This document shows positions 8,851-16,715 of a stretch of DNA of 64,000 nucleotides, piece by piece. The position numbers and the translations under genes are program-made. Origin of the DNA: Methylomicrobium lacus LW14. Its GTDB lineage: Bacteria; Pseudomonadota; Gammaproteobacteria; Methylococcales; Methylomonadaceae. The stretch is taken from the NCBI RefSeq assembly GCF_000527095.1, contig NZ_AZUN01000001.1, positions 1,860,001 to 1,924,000 of the forward strand, in the 5' to 3' direction. A model generated the notes under the pieces. That model was not told the origin of the DNA, made no database searches, and was given only the letters and a program-made list of their open reading frames with translations. Every line of letters begins with the position of its first letter. The stretch's first letter is position 1.

Positions 8851-9538
8851 TCGTCGGCCGGCACGGCCCCGGAACAGTCAGAGCCCCGCTCAACCCGCCC
8901 GCCAATTCCAGATCCAGCAAACTCCAACAGTCCGGCCCGCCGTGACCGGCCGGCAAGGATAAAAACCGGCTCGGCCCGCAGGTTGCGCTCACCACTTGGG
9001 CAACATCCAGCTCAAGCCCTAAACCGACCGCTTTAACAAAGCTTTCCTTGCGCGCCCACAAGCGGAAAAAAAATTCTCGTTTTTCTGCCGCGGGCAAAGT
9101 CCGCCAAAAGCCGCGCTCGGCATCGGCGAAGCACAACGAGAGCACCGCTTCGTAATCGACCGCATCGTTCCAGACCTCGATATCGACACCGACCTCCTGA
9201 ACCTGGCTGACGCCAACCAATAACTGGTCGCCGGAATGCGCCAGATTGAATTTAATGCCATGCGTTTCATCGCCGACGATATAAGGCTTGCCGTATGTCT
9301 GCGCGGCCAAATCGATCGCTTCCGGCGGCAGTGGCAGATAGGTCGCCAAAATCAGCCTAAGCTTGCCGTGGCTGACCACATAGCGCCTGCGATCAAGCTC
9401 GCGCCGAAAACGCTTCGCCTTGGCCTGTTCGCCGCTATCCAGCAAGGCCTCATAAGCGCGGACATCGTTACCGTTGACGGCGTCGAGCGGCTCTAACCAC
9501 AGGTCGACGGTGGCGGCGCGAGGACTATCGATTTTCAT
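8831..9538 (-). CDS. 4'-phosphopantetheinyl transferase, Sfp/Gsp/HetI type
   Basis: This 235-residue enzyme would transfer phosphopantetheine from coenzyme A to carrier-protein serines. The two family signatures are visible: GVDIE at about residues 117-121 (magnesium-binding Asp and Glu) and WARKESFVKAVG at about 161 onward. KFNLAHSGD before them is the substrate-binding loop. The start at ATG 9538 (MKIDSP) has GGGA upstream; a start at 9571 would add 11 residues. Its size fits the Sfp class, which serves fatty-acid, polyketide or peptide carriers, but no synthase is nearby. It ends inside the tail of cysC on the opposite strand. Confidence 0.9.
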   Translation of the reverse strand: MKIDSPRAATVDLWLEPLDAVNGNDVRAYEALLDSGEQAKAKRFRRELDRRRYVVSHGKLRLILATYLPLPPEAIDLAAQTYGKPYIVGDETHGIKFNLAHSGDQLLVGVSQVQEVGVDIEVWNDAVDYEAVLSLCFADAERGFWRTLPAAEKREFFFRLWARKESFVKAVGLGLELDVAQVVSATCGPSRFLSLPAGHGGPDCWSLLDLELAGGLSGALTVPGPCRPTITYKRL

Positions 9539-9732
9539 TGCGCATCCCGAGAAAGCAAAAAAGTTTGCCAACTTAACCCGATCGGCGGTGAAAATTCAAC
9601 CTTGGCTGAGCCCAACGTTCTGCTGTCCGAATCGCAAGCGCGGTTCAGACTGCATTCCAACACCGCGCGCTGGAACGAGAAGACTGAATTTCGGGAAGTT
9701 AATCTTGACCAAACTCTAAATTGGCAGGCATG

Positions 9733-9765
9733 AAAAAGCCGCCGGTCCTGCGGACTCGGCGGCTT
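9733..9765 (-). terminator. rho-independent terminator after the sigma-54 activator gene
   Basis: On the minus strand an AAGCCGCC / GGCGGCTT stem with a 13-16-base loop runs directly into five T residues. It lies about 75 bases past the stop of the activator gene. The rest of 9572-9838 shows no gene. Confidence 0.7.
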
Positions 9766-9838
9766 ATTGACAGCTTAGCGTGCCGTCACGCTTGGCTCTT
9801 TAGAAGTAAAAGACGGCTACATTTCGAAGTGCGGGAGC

Positions 9839-10915
9839 CTATGCCACCACCGCCATCGTATCGCCGACGACCCTTTTCTGCCCGCTCGGCAGCATGCCGT
9901 ACATGCCGAGTTTATGCCGCAAGACGTTGCGGCTGATATTCAGCAGCTTTGCGGTCTGCACCTGGTTTTCCTCGCAAAACTCGAAAGCGGTGCGGATCAC
10001 GGTTTCCTCGATCAGATCGTATAACTGGGGCGGCGCTTGTTCGCAAAGCCGCAATAACGCATTTTCCAGCGACGTGGTCGATATTGACGGCGCGCTATCC
10101 ACGACCCTGACCCCTGAAAGTTTGAAGTCTTCCGGCCTGAGCCGATTGCCTGGGCAGACCAGGAGCGAGCGGTGAATGGCGTTTTCGAGTTCGCGGATAT
10201 TGCCGGGCCAGTCGTAGTTCAACAGCAACTGTTCGGCGGCGGGCAGCAGAGTGATCTCGCCATAGCCCAGGCGGTCGGCATAGATTTTCAGAAAATGCCG
10301 GGCCAGAGGCAAAATGTCGCCGGGACGGTCGCGCAGCGGCGACAGATGGACGGTGGCGACGTTGAAACGGTAATACAGATCGGCGCGAAAATGCGAGGCC
10401 GCCACCGCTTCTTCCAGGTTGACGTTGGTGGCGGCGATGATCCTCACATCCACCGGCACCGGCTGCCGTGAGCCGACTCTGACCACCTCGCGTTCCTGCA
10501 ATACCCGGAGCAGTTTGGCCTGCAAGCCGAGCGGCAAATCGCCGACCTCGTCGAGGAACAGGGTGCCTTTATCGGCGACCTTGAACCATCCGTCCTTGCT
10601 GGTTATCGCCCCGGTAAAGGAGCCTTTTTCGTGACCGAACAGCTCGCTTTCGATCAGGTTTTCGCTTAGCGCCGCGCAGTTCAATGCGCCGAAGGTATTT
10701 CGGTTGCGCTTGCTGAGCGCGTGAATGTGGCGAGCGACCAGTTCCTTGCCGGTTCCGGTTTCGCCGATGATCAATACGGTCGCATCGCTCGGCGCGATGC
10801 GCTCGATCTGTTCCAGCAGATGGCGGGAAACCGGGTCCTCGAAAACCATCGCCGTCGCCCGCAGCGATAGCGAAAGCGAGCGCGACTGCAGTTCGTCAAA
10901 AGCCAGTAATGTCAT
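9839..10915 (-). CDS. sigma-54-dependent activator lacking a sensor domain (SfnR/PspF-like architecture)
   Basis: This 358-residue bacterial enhancer-binding protein starts almost directly with the AAA+ domain. Walker A GETGTGKE is at residues 51-58, the sigma-54-contacting loop reads GSFTGA (98-103) instead of the usual GAFTGA, Walker B is LFLDEV (119-124) and the arginine finger is FRADLYYRF. The C-terminal Fis-type helix-turn-helix is QVQTAKLLNISRNVLRHKL. With only about 25 residues before the ATPase there is no ligand or receiver domain, as in PspF and SfnR. It lies at the distal end of the operon that begins with a strong sigma-54 promoter at 19639-19654, and seven paired dyads in the window could be its enhancers. 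The ribosome site AAGGGGG is strong. Confidence 0.93.
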   Translation of the reverse strand: MTLLAFDELQSRSLSLSLRATAMVFEDPVSRHLLEQIERIAPSDATVLIIGETGTGKELVARHIHALSKRNRNTFGALNCAALSENLIESELFGHEKGSFTGAITSKDGWFKVADKGTLFLDEVGDLPLGLQAKLLRVLQEREVVRVGSRQPVPVDVRIIAATNVNLEEAVAASHFRADLYYRFNVATVHLSPLRDRPGDILPLARHFLKIYADRLGYGEITLLPAAEQLLLNYDWPGNIRELENAIHRSLLVCPGNRLRPEDFKLSGVRVVDSAPSISTTSLENALLRLCEQAPPQLYDLIEETVIRTAFEFCEENQVQTAKLLNISRNVLRHKLGMYGMLPSGQKRVVGDTMAVVA

Positions 10916-11173
10916 CAGTGTCCCCCTTCATTAGAATCGGCGCCGTTGCCGCCGAAAAAAATAGTCTTGTCATCATACGACTTCTCCGACGGGCGAACCC
11001 GCCCTGAGTCGTATAATACGGGGCTTTATCCTCTGCTTAAAAACGATATTATTAGAATTGCATATGCTTTTTTGACATATAAACTGGACGCCACACCGCG
11101 CCGCGGCTGGGTCTTGCAAGAAAGATTCGGCGGGGCGAATATTGCCGATAAAGGCACGAGGCCGCAGCCGCGG

Positions 11174-11485
11174 TTATGACACAGGCGTACCGGTGCCGCC
11201 GCCGGCTGCCGGGACCACCAAAGCCTCGATCGCGTCGTTGATGTCGATGATCGCGGCCTCGCCGTCGTCCAGCGTGCGTTGTAATTCGGCGGCGATAAAA
11301 CGTTGCCGGAGCTCTTCGGCCTGCAATTCAAGCTGCATTTCCGCCTTGACCGCCGCGACCGTTCGGCGCGACTTGCCCAGCCAAAAACCGGCAAGACGCG
11401 CGACCGCAGGCAGCTTTTCCGGGCCGATCACGACCAGCGCCACCAGACCGACCACCAGCAATTCGGATAAGCCGACCTCGAACAT
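11174..11485 (-). CDS. tatB: Tat translocase subunit TatB
   Basis: The 103-residue protein has the TatB pattern: a short periplasmic start with Glu8, one membrane helix (LLVVGLVALVVIGPEKLP) with the Glu-Lys-Leu-Pro hinge, then an amphipathic helix and a long charged coiled tail. It begins nine bases after tatA. There is no tatC next to the pair, unlike the usual tatABC operon. The upstream genes of the same operon include a twin-arginine substrate (DUF1501 protein), so the pair may supply extra or specialised receptor capacity. Confidence 0.88.
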   Translation of the reverse strand: MFEVGLSELLVVGLVALVVIGPEKLPAVARLAGFWLGKSRRTVAAVKAEMQLELQAEELRQRFIAAELQRTLDDGEAAIIDINDAIEALVVPAAGGGTGTPVS

Positions 11486-11494
11486 AGAGCCGTC

Positions 11495-11710
11495 TCAGAC
11501 CTTGGACTTTTGCGGCACGACGATGCCGTCTTCCAGCGCTTCGTCGTCGCGACGGACGAGGGATTGGTTCTCCTCCCCGTCTTTGACCGCGTTGCGAAAG
11601 CCTTTGATCGCCTCGCCCAGATCGGATCCGACCGTTTTCAGACGCCGGGTGCCGAATACCAGGATGATGATCGCCAATACCATTAACAGATGGGGAATAC
11701 TAAAGCCCAT
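11495..11710 (-). CDS. tatA: Tat translocase subunit TatA
   Basis: This 71-residue protein has the TatA/E signature: an N-terminal helix (HLLMVLAIIILVFGTRRL) with the FG hinge, an amphipathic helix (DLGEAIKGFRNAVKDG) and a short acidic tail. GGAG precedes the ATG. It is the next-to-last translocase gene of the rhodanese/DUF1549/DUF1501 operon and is followed immediately by tatB. A palindromic repeat (11751-11783) separates it from the PepSY gene upstream. Confidence 0.9.
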   Translation of the reverse strand: MGFSIPHLLMVLAIIILVFGTRRLKTVGSDLGEAIKGFRNAVKDGEENQSLVRRDDEALEDGIVVPQKSKV

Positions 11711-11750
11711 GTTTTTTACTCCAAATTTTAAATGTTGTTTTGAGTTGCAT

Positions 11751-11783
11751 AGACCTGCCAGGTTTTGAAAACCTGGCAGGTCT
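11751..11783. repeat. perfect 15-bp inverted repeat between PepSY gene and tatA
   Basis: AGACCTGCCAGGTTT and its exact complement are separated by three bases. It could form a strong hairpin in the operon transcript. Palindromes of this kind occur as interspersed repeats in many proteobacteria, so a mobile-repeat origin is likely. Confidence 0.8.
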
Positions 11784-11795
11784 TCGGAAAATTCG

Positions 11796-13424
11796 TCAGG
11801 TCGCGTTTTCGGTCTTCAGCTTGCCGCCGGCCGCTACGGTCCGCGGCGCCGCCTGTTTTTTCGGCGCCAGCGACTTTTTCAGCCGCCGCCAGCCTATCAC
11901 GACCGAACTCGCGCCGAGCACCAGGCCGAATGAAATCCAGACCAGCATCCAGACATCCCAGATCGGCCGGTAATACAGCCAGCCGAAATCCCAGTGGTGC
12001 AGGGCCGAATACAGCCAGCGGAAGACGCGGCGGCTGCGGTCGACTTTGCCGATCAGGCGGCCGTCTTGCGGATCGAGGTAGACCAGGGTGCCGCTGTCGT
12101 CACCGAGATTCGCGAGTACCACCGGCAGCGGTTTTTCGGCCGGGCCTTGATGGTGCCTCGGGTAATAGTAGCTGTCGTAGTCGTTCAATTCTTCCAGACT
12201 GGCTATCGGGGTCTCGCCCGCCAGCCGCTGCACGGCCGCTCTCATCGCCGCCTCGCCGAAGCGCGGGCTCGCGCCATTCAGCGTCTGCGGCAGACGCCGG
12301 CCGTCGCGGGTATTGGCGAGCAGCAGCGCTTCATCGCCCAGACGCCGCCAGACCAGTTCGACCACCTCGCGGCCGTCCGGCGCGGGCGTTATTAAAGCCT
12401 CCGGCCGCCAGTCGCGCATCGCGGCCGGTACCTCGCCGCCCAGGAAACGACTCAATTCCGCCTTGCTGTAATTTTCCTCGGTAAATAATTTGCCCGGATT
12501 GGTATCGAGAAAACCGCTGAAGGCCCAAAACAGCGCGACGCTGCCGCCGAGCAGGCCGCTCCAGAAATGCCACTTAGCCCAGAATTCGCGGTAAGGCTGG
12601 GTGCGGCCCTGCGAATAAGTCGGCTTGCCGCCGAAGCCCGGCCGCCAACGCAGCCAACCGATGATCAGGCCGGTCAGCGACGCGATAGTCGCGAACAAGC
12701 CCAGGCCCAGCTGGATGGTATGCCGGTATTCGCCGAGGCCGATCGCCTCCAGCGGCTTTAAGAGATGCAGCCAGTTGCCGCCCCAATAAAGCGCCCGATC
12801 CAGGCGGGTCGAGGCATGCAAGACCTCGCCGGTGCGTGCGGAGATCAGCAGTTCCCTGCCGTCCTCTGTCCCGATATGGTGGAACGGACGCAGGGTGTCC
12901 TGATTGCGCAGGATGATCGCTTTATCGACCGTTGCCAAATAACTCGGCTCGGCCGCTTCGCCGCCCTCGGCCTCGAACCAGTTCTTGGCGATTATCAATG
13001 CCTGCTCGGCCGAGGTTTCACGCAGCGCTCCGTCCACCGCCGACAACGCAAAGCGCATGCCGTGCGTATCCTCGACCAGCCACACCGGCTCGCCGGCTAT
13101 CCTCAGCAAGCGGGCCTCGGCGATCGCCAGCGGGATGGGAGGTTGCTTGCCTGCCGCCTCGGTGTTGCCGGCGGGTTTGACCCGGCGCTCGGCCGCCGCC
13201 GCTTTACGCGGCTCGGCGCTGCGCTCCCAGACTTCGCCGAGACTCAGCCAGTTGGCCTCCGGTGCCAGGATTTCGGCATGGGCCAGTTGCTGGATCCGGC
13301 TCTGCCTGGTCGGCGTCGAATACATGATCGCGATGCCGGTCGAAAACCATGCGAACATGAACACGGCCAGCAGAATGCCTAGCCAGCGATGAACTTCATA
13401 GAGTAGCCAGTTCAATAGCTTCAT
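11796..13424 (-). CDS. PepSY-domain membrane protein, large form
   Basis: This 542-residue protein has four membrane helices: one at the N-terminus (LLYEVHRWLGILLAVFMFAWFSTGIAIMY), two central ones around ATIASLTGLIIGWLRW and FWSGLLGGSVALFWAFSGF, and one at the C-terminus (VWMLVWISFGLVLGASSVVIGWRRL). Periplasmic PepSY-like repeats lie between them. Conserved His residues near the helices could bind haem, as proposed for PepSY-TM proteins that move electrons across the inner membrane. It has no Cys. It sits between the dihaem cytochrome gene (32-base gap) and tatA, which suggests an electron-transfer partner for the periplasmic redox proteins of this operon. Confidence 0.85.
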   Translation of the reverse strand: MKLLNWLLYEVHRWLGILLAVFMFAWFSTGIAIMYSTPTRQSRIQQLAHAEILAPEANWLSLGEVWERSAEPRKAAAAERRVKPAGNTEAAGKQPPIPLAIAEARLLRIAGEPVWLVEDTHGMRFALSAVDGALRETSAEQALIIAKNWFEAEGGEAAEPSYLATVDKAIILRNQDTLRPFHHIGTEDGRELLISARTGEVLHASTRLDRALYWGGNWLHLLKPLEAIGLGEYRHTIQLGLGLFATIASLTGLIIGWLRWRPGFGGKPTYSQGRTQPYREFWAKWHFWSGLLGGSVALFWAFSGFLDTNPGKLFTEENYSKAELSRFLGGEVPAAMRDWRPEALITPAPDGREVVELVWRRLGDEALLLANTRDGRRLPQTLNGASPRFGEAAMRAAVQRLAGETPIASLEELNDYDSYYYPRHHQGPAEKPLPVVLANLGDDSGTLVYLDPQDGRLIGKVDRSRRVFRWLYSALHHWDFGWLYYRPIWDVWMLVWISFGLVLGASSVVIGWRRLKKSLAPKKQAAPRTVAAGGKLKTENAT

Positions 13425-13456
13425 TGTTGTGATCCTAAACGTTTGTATAGTGAAAA

Positions 13457-14122
13457 CTACGGCGGCTGGAGCCCGGACAGATAATCGGCCAAGGCGTCGA
13501 TTTCGTCGTCGCTCAGACGCTTGGCGACTTCGTTCATCACGCCGTCGGGGCTGTTATTGCGTTCGCCTAATTTCCAGCTGACCAACTGGGCGCGCAAATA
13601 CACTTTGCGTTGGCCGCCCAGCATCGGATAAACCATGCCGTCCGTCCCCGCCCTGCCCTCGCCGTTACTGCCGTGGCACTCGGCGCAAGCCGGAATCTTG
13701 CGGACGGCATCGCCGTGCTCGAATAGCGGGCGCGCCGCCGCCTTGCCGCTGCCGTCGCGGCCCCGCATCGGTTTTTGCGCAGCGAAATAGGCCGCAATAT
13801 CGGCGATGTCGGCCGCATCGAGATCCTCGGCCATCACCGACATCACCGCATGTCGCCGCGCGCCGGTCTGAAAATCGTGAAGTTGCTTGGCCAGATAGCC
13901 CGCGTATTGTCCGGCATGATTCGGAATCCTCGGGTCGCCGCTATTACCGTCGACGCCGTGGCATTCCTGGCAGCGACCGGCGTCCGACTTTTCCTTGCCG
14001 GCGGCCGGATTGCCGCCGCCTATGCGCGCGGATAATCCCTCGCCGCCAGGCTCGGCCGAGGTAGCCTCAATGGCTGCCAATAACACAAGCAAGCTCAACG
14101 CAATCCATTGCAGTAACCGCAT
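13457..14122 (-). CDS. exported dihaem cytochrome c, c4-like
   Basis: This 221-residue protein has a signal peptide (MRLLQWIALSLLVLLAAIEATSA) and two c-type haem sites, CQECH near residue 55 and CAECH near residue 150, each with a downstream region that can supply a Met ligand (AVMSVMAEDL; GMVYPML). The two-domain layout with YLAKQL and YLRAQL repeats is that of cytochrome c4 / class I dihaem cytochromes. It starts two bases after the peroxiredoxin stop, so it is translationally linked. It would carry electrons in the periplasm, perhaps between the DUF1549 haem protein and the PepSY membrane protein. Confidence 0.9.
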   Translation of the reverse strand: MRLLQWIALSLLVLLAAIEATSAEPGGEGLSARIGGGNPAAGKEKSDAGRCQECHGVDGNSGDPRIPNHAGQYAGYLAKQLHDFQTGARRHAVMSVMAEDLDAADIADIAAYFAAQKPMRGRDGSGKAAARPLFEHGDAVRKIPACAECHGSNGEGRAGTDGMVYPMLGGQRKVYLRAQLVSWKLGERNNSPDGVMNEVAKRLSDDEIDALADYLSGLQPP

Positions 14123-14124
14123 CC

Positions 14125-14712
14125 TTAGATCGCCTTCTGCCCGGCCTTCAGTTGCTGCACGATTTCCAGGGCCTTGGCGACATTTTCCTTAGGCTTCAGG
14201 CCGCCGATATTGGCCGCGATCTTGCCGTCCGGAGTAATGATGAAAGTGGCCCGCTCGGCGAAACCGTGATTGATTTCAGCGCCGCGCGTATCGGTCTTGC
14301 CGGGCGCCGCAGCGCGCACGGCCACGTCGAAGGCCTTCGCGATCTTGCCGTCGGCGTCCGCGACCACCGGAAACTTGCCGGCGCAATATTCAGGGTCGGC
14401 GGAAAAATCGTTCAGCCTGTCGATACTGTCCAGCGAAACGCCGACGATGCTGGCGCCGGCGGCGGCGAATTTATCATGATCGACCGCAAACGTATGCGCC
14501 TGAATGTTGCAGCCGCCGGTATAGGCCGACGGATAGAAATACACCACCACCGGGCTCTTTTTCAGGGTTTCCTGCAGCGAATAATTCAGGGCCTTGCCGG
14601 CCAGCGACGCCTGCGCCTCGACAGCCGGAGCCGGGTGGCCCTCGGGCAGGACCGCGAGCGCCGGCAAAGCGATCAAATGAGAGAGCAGAACTTTCAAAAA
14701 TAAGCGTTTCAT
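14125..14712 (-). CDS. exported peroxiredoxin, BCP-like
   Basis: The protein has an apparent signal peptide (MKRLFLKVLLSHLIALPALA) and a thioredoxin-fold peroxidase domain with the peroxidatic Cys in YPSAYTGGCNIQAHTFA, the GGC variant of the usual TPxC loop. A second Cys lies in DPEYCAGKF. The mature part has no Met by my count. The start at ATG 14712 is chosen because GGA is six bases upstream; ATG 14718 and an ATG at 14763 in the same frame are less well placed. It begins 11 bases after the CX3CH cytochrome. It probably removes peroxides in the periplasm, possibly with electrons from the neighbouring cytochromes. Confidence 0.85.
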   Translation of the reverse strand: MKRLFLKVLLSHLIALPALAVLPEGHPAPAVEAQASLAGKALNYSLQETLKKSPVVVYFYPSAYTGGCNIQAHTFAVDHDKFAAAGASIVGVSLDSIDRLNDFSADPEYCAGKFPVVADADGKIAKAFDVAVRAAAPGKTDTRGAEINHGFAERATFIITPDGKIAANIGGLKPKENVAKALEIVQQLKAGQKAI

Positions 14713-14723
14713 CGTCATTCCGT

Positions 14724-15110
14724 TTACAGGGGTTTGTATTTGTCGTGGCAGGCGCCGCGGCATTGTTTGGAAAAATCGGCCGCGACATTGCCCGCGGTAT
14801 CGGCATCGCCGGCGCTCAGCGCACTCTGAATCGCCTCGGCTTTTTTCTGGTAATCCTGCGCATTGGCTACCGCGTCGGCGGCATCGCCGCGATCGGCAAA
14901 ATAGCCCTCGACCAGCTTGAATGCCTCTTGCAGTTCCTTGGCTTCCTTACCCGCGGTAGCGAAGTCCTTGGCCGCAATATTGTTCTGTACGTTTTGCGTC
15001 TTGGTTTCGACATCGTTCATCAATTCTTCGAAATCGAAATCGCTTTCGGCGGACACCGTGCCGCTGAACAGCGCGAAGGCGACCGCGAAAAAAATCATGG
15101 TGTTACGCAT
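14724..15110 (-). CDS. small exported helical protein with a CX3CH haem-like motif
   Basis: This 128-residue protein has a signal peptide ending in VSA, a mostly helical acidic body, and a C-terminal CRGACHDKYKPL. That ending resembles cytochrome c' / c-556, whose haem site lies near the C-terminus and is followed by DKY or DKF, but here three residues separate the cysteines instead of two. The DNA codons (tgc cgc ggc gcc tgc cac) confirm the spacing. ATG 15110 is preferred because AGGA lies nine bases upstream; ATG 15125 would add five residues. It may bind haem with a non-standard lyase requirement, or be a haem-free relative. Confidence 0.75.
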   Translation of the reverse strand: MRNTMIFFAVAFALFSGTVSAESDFDFEELMNDVETKTQNVQNNIAAKDFATAGKEAKELQEAFKLVEGYFADRGDAADAVANAQDYQKKAEAIQSALSAGDADTAGNVAADFSKQCRGACHDKYKPL

Positions 15111-15222
15111 CTTAATAATCCTCATCCTTCAATCCCTGCCGCACTGCCGGCCGCCGGTCCAACCCGAAGGGCTGGGCCGGCCTTGATCGACCGGCAGCGC
15201 AAGCTCTTGTATGGCTGTGTCC

Positions 15223-16689
15223 TCAGGCAATCAATTCCTTGATGACCTTGCCGTAAACCACGGTCGGCCGTTCGGAGCGGCCCTGATATTTGTAGATCAG
15301 TTTCAGGTGATCGAGCCCCAGCTGGTTCAGAATCGTCGCATGCAGGTCATAGGTATCGACTTCGGTACCCTTGACGGCCTGTACGCCGAGTTCGTCGGTG
15401 CCGCCGTGGGTATAGCCCGCCTTGATGCCGCCGCCGGCAATCCACTGGGTGTAACCCCAAGGGTTGTGGTCGCGGCCGTCGCCCGATTCGCTCCACGGCG
15501 TGCGGCCGAACTCGGAAGTCCACACCACCAGGGTCGAGTCCAGGAGTCCTTTCTCCTTCAAATCCTTCAACAGGCCGGCGATCGGTTTATCGACGATGCG
15601 TGAATGCTTGCCGTGATTGTCTTCGATATTTTGATGAGCATCCCAGTCGCGGCTGTCGCCCTTGATGTCGGTCGGGCCGGAGACCACCTGAATGAAGCGC
15701 ACGCCGCGCTCGGCCAGGCGGCGAGCGCGCAGCAGCAGTTCGCCGTAGGGCTTGGTCAGTTCGTCGTCGATGCCATACAGCGCCTTGGTCGCGTCGGATT
15801 CCTTGCTGTAATCGACCGCTTCCGGCGCGGTTTCCTGCATCCGGTAGGCCAGTTCGTAGGATTCGGTCCGGGCTTTCAGCTCGCTGTCCTGCGGATAGTG
15901 CGAACCGTGCTTTTGATTCAAGTGTTTCAGCAAATCCAGCGCATGGCGTTTTTCCGTTGCGGCCAGGTATTCCGGGTTGTTCAGATGCAGGATCGGCGAA
16001 TTGCCCGGACGGAACGGAGTGCCCTGATACACCGCCGGCAGGAAGCCCGACTCCCAGTTGGTGACGCCGCCCCGAGGCTCGCGCTTGTCGTTGTAGAGCA
16101 CCACATAGGCCGGCAGGTTCGGGTTCGCCGAGCCCAGCGCATACTGCACCCAGGCGCCGAGCGTCGGACGGCCCGGGTTCAGGCCGCCGGAGTTCAGTTT
16201 CATGATCGAAATGTCATGCGTCGCGCCGATCGTAATGCTGGATTTGATGAAGGCCAGATCGTCGGCGTGTTGCGCCAGATTCGGCAAAAAATCCGAGAAC
16301 CAGGCGCCGCTTTGGCCATGCTGTTTCCAGGTGCGCTTGGTCGCAATCAGCTTGCTCACGCCGCCCTGGGTACTGGTTTTGATGCCTTCCAGAAACGACG
16401 CCGGCACCTTGGTTCCGGCCAGCTTGACCAGTTTCGGTTTGTAATCGTACAAATCCAGGGTGCTCGGCGCGCCCGCCATGTGCAGCCAGATCACAGTCTT
16501 GGCCTTGGCCGCGAAATGCGGTGCCTTCTCCGCCAATGGACTGGCGGCGCCTACCAGCGCCTGTAATCCGGCATCATCGGCCAAGGCGCTGGCGATCACA
16601 CCGCCGCCCGGAATCATACCGGTAACGGCCAATCCGCCCAATCCATAGCCGGTGTTTACTAAGAAATCTCGACGCGACTTGTTTTTCAT
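15223..16689 (-). CDS. DUF1501 protein with twin-arginine signal
   Basis: This 488-residue protein begins with a Tat signal (KSRRDFLVNTGYGLGG) and shows DUF1501 features: VIWLHMAGAPSTLDLYDYKP near the start, a central SGGLNPGRPTLGAWVQYALG, and DSTLVVWTSEFGRTPWSESGDGRDHNPWG near the end. DUF1501 belongs to the alkaline phosphatase/sulfatase fold clan, and the last segment supplies its metal-binding Asp and His residues. Members are abundant in planctomycetes beside DUF1549/DUF1553 proteins, as here (26-base gap). The enzymatic reaction is not established. It is exported folded, and tatA/tatB lie in the same operon. The mature part has no Cys. Confidence 0.9.
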   Translation of the reverse strand: MKNKSRRDFLVNTGYGLGGLAVTGMIPGGGVIASALADDAGLQALVGAASPLAEKAPHFAAKAKTVIWLHMAGAPSTLDLYDYKPKLVKLAGTKVPASFLEGIKTSTQGGVSKLIATKRTWKQHGQSGAWFSDFLPNLAQHADDLAFIKSSITIGATHDISIMKLNSGGLNPGRPTLGAWVQYALGSANPNLPAYVVLYNDKREPRGGVTNWESGFLPAVYQGTPFRPGNSPILHLNNPEYLAATEKRHALDLLKHLNQKHGSHYPQDSELKARTESYELAYRMQETAPEAVDYSKESDATKALYGIDDELTKPYGELLLRARRLAERGVRFIQVVSGPTDIKGDSRDWDAHQNIEDNHGKHSRIVDKPIAGLLKDLKEKGLLDSTLVVWTSEFGRTPWSESGDGRDHNPWGYTQWIAGGGIKAGYTHGGTDELGVQAVKGTEVDTYDLHATILNQLGLDHLKLIYKYQGRSERPTVVYGKVIKELIA

Positions 16690-16715
16690 GTGGTAAACCT
16701 CTTCAAATAATTTTT

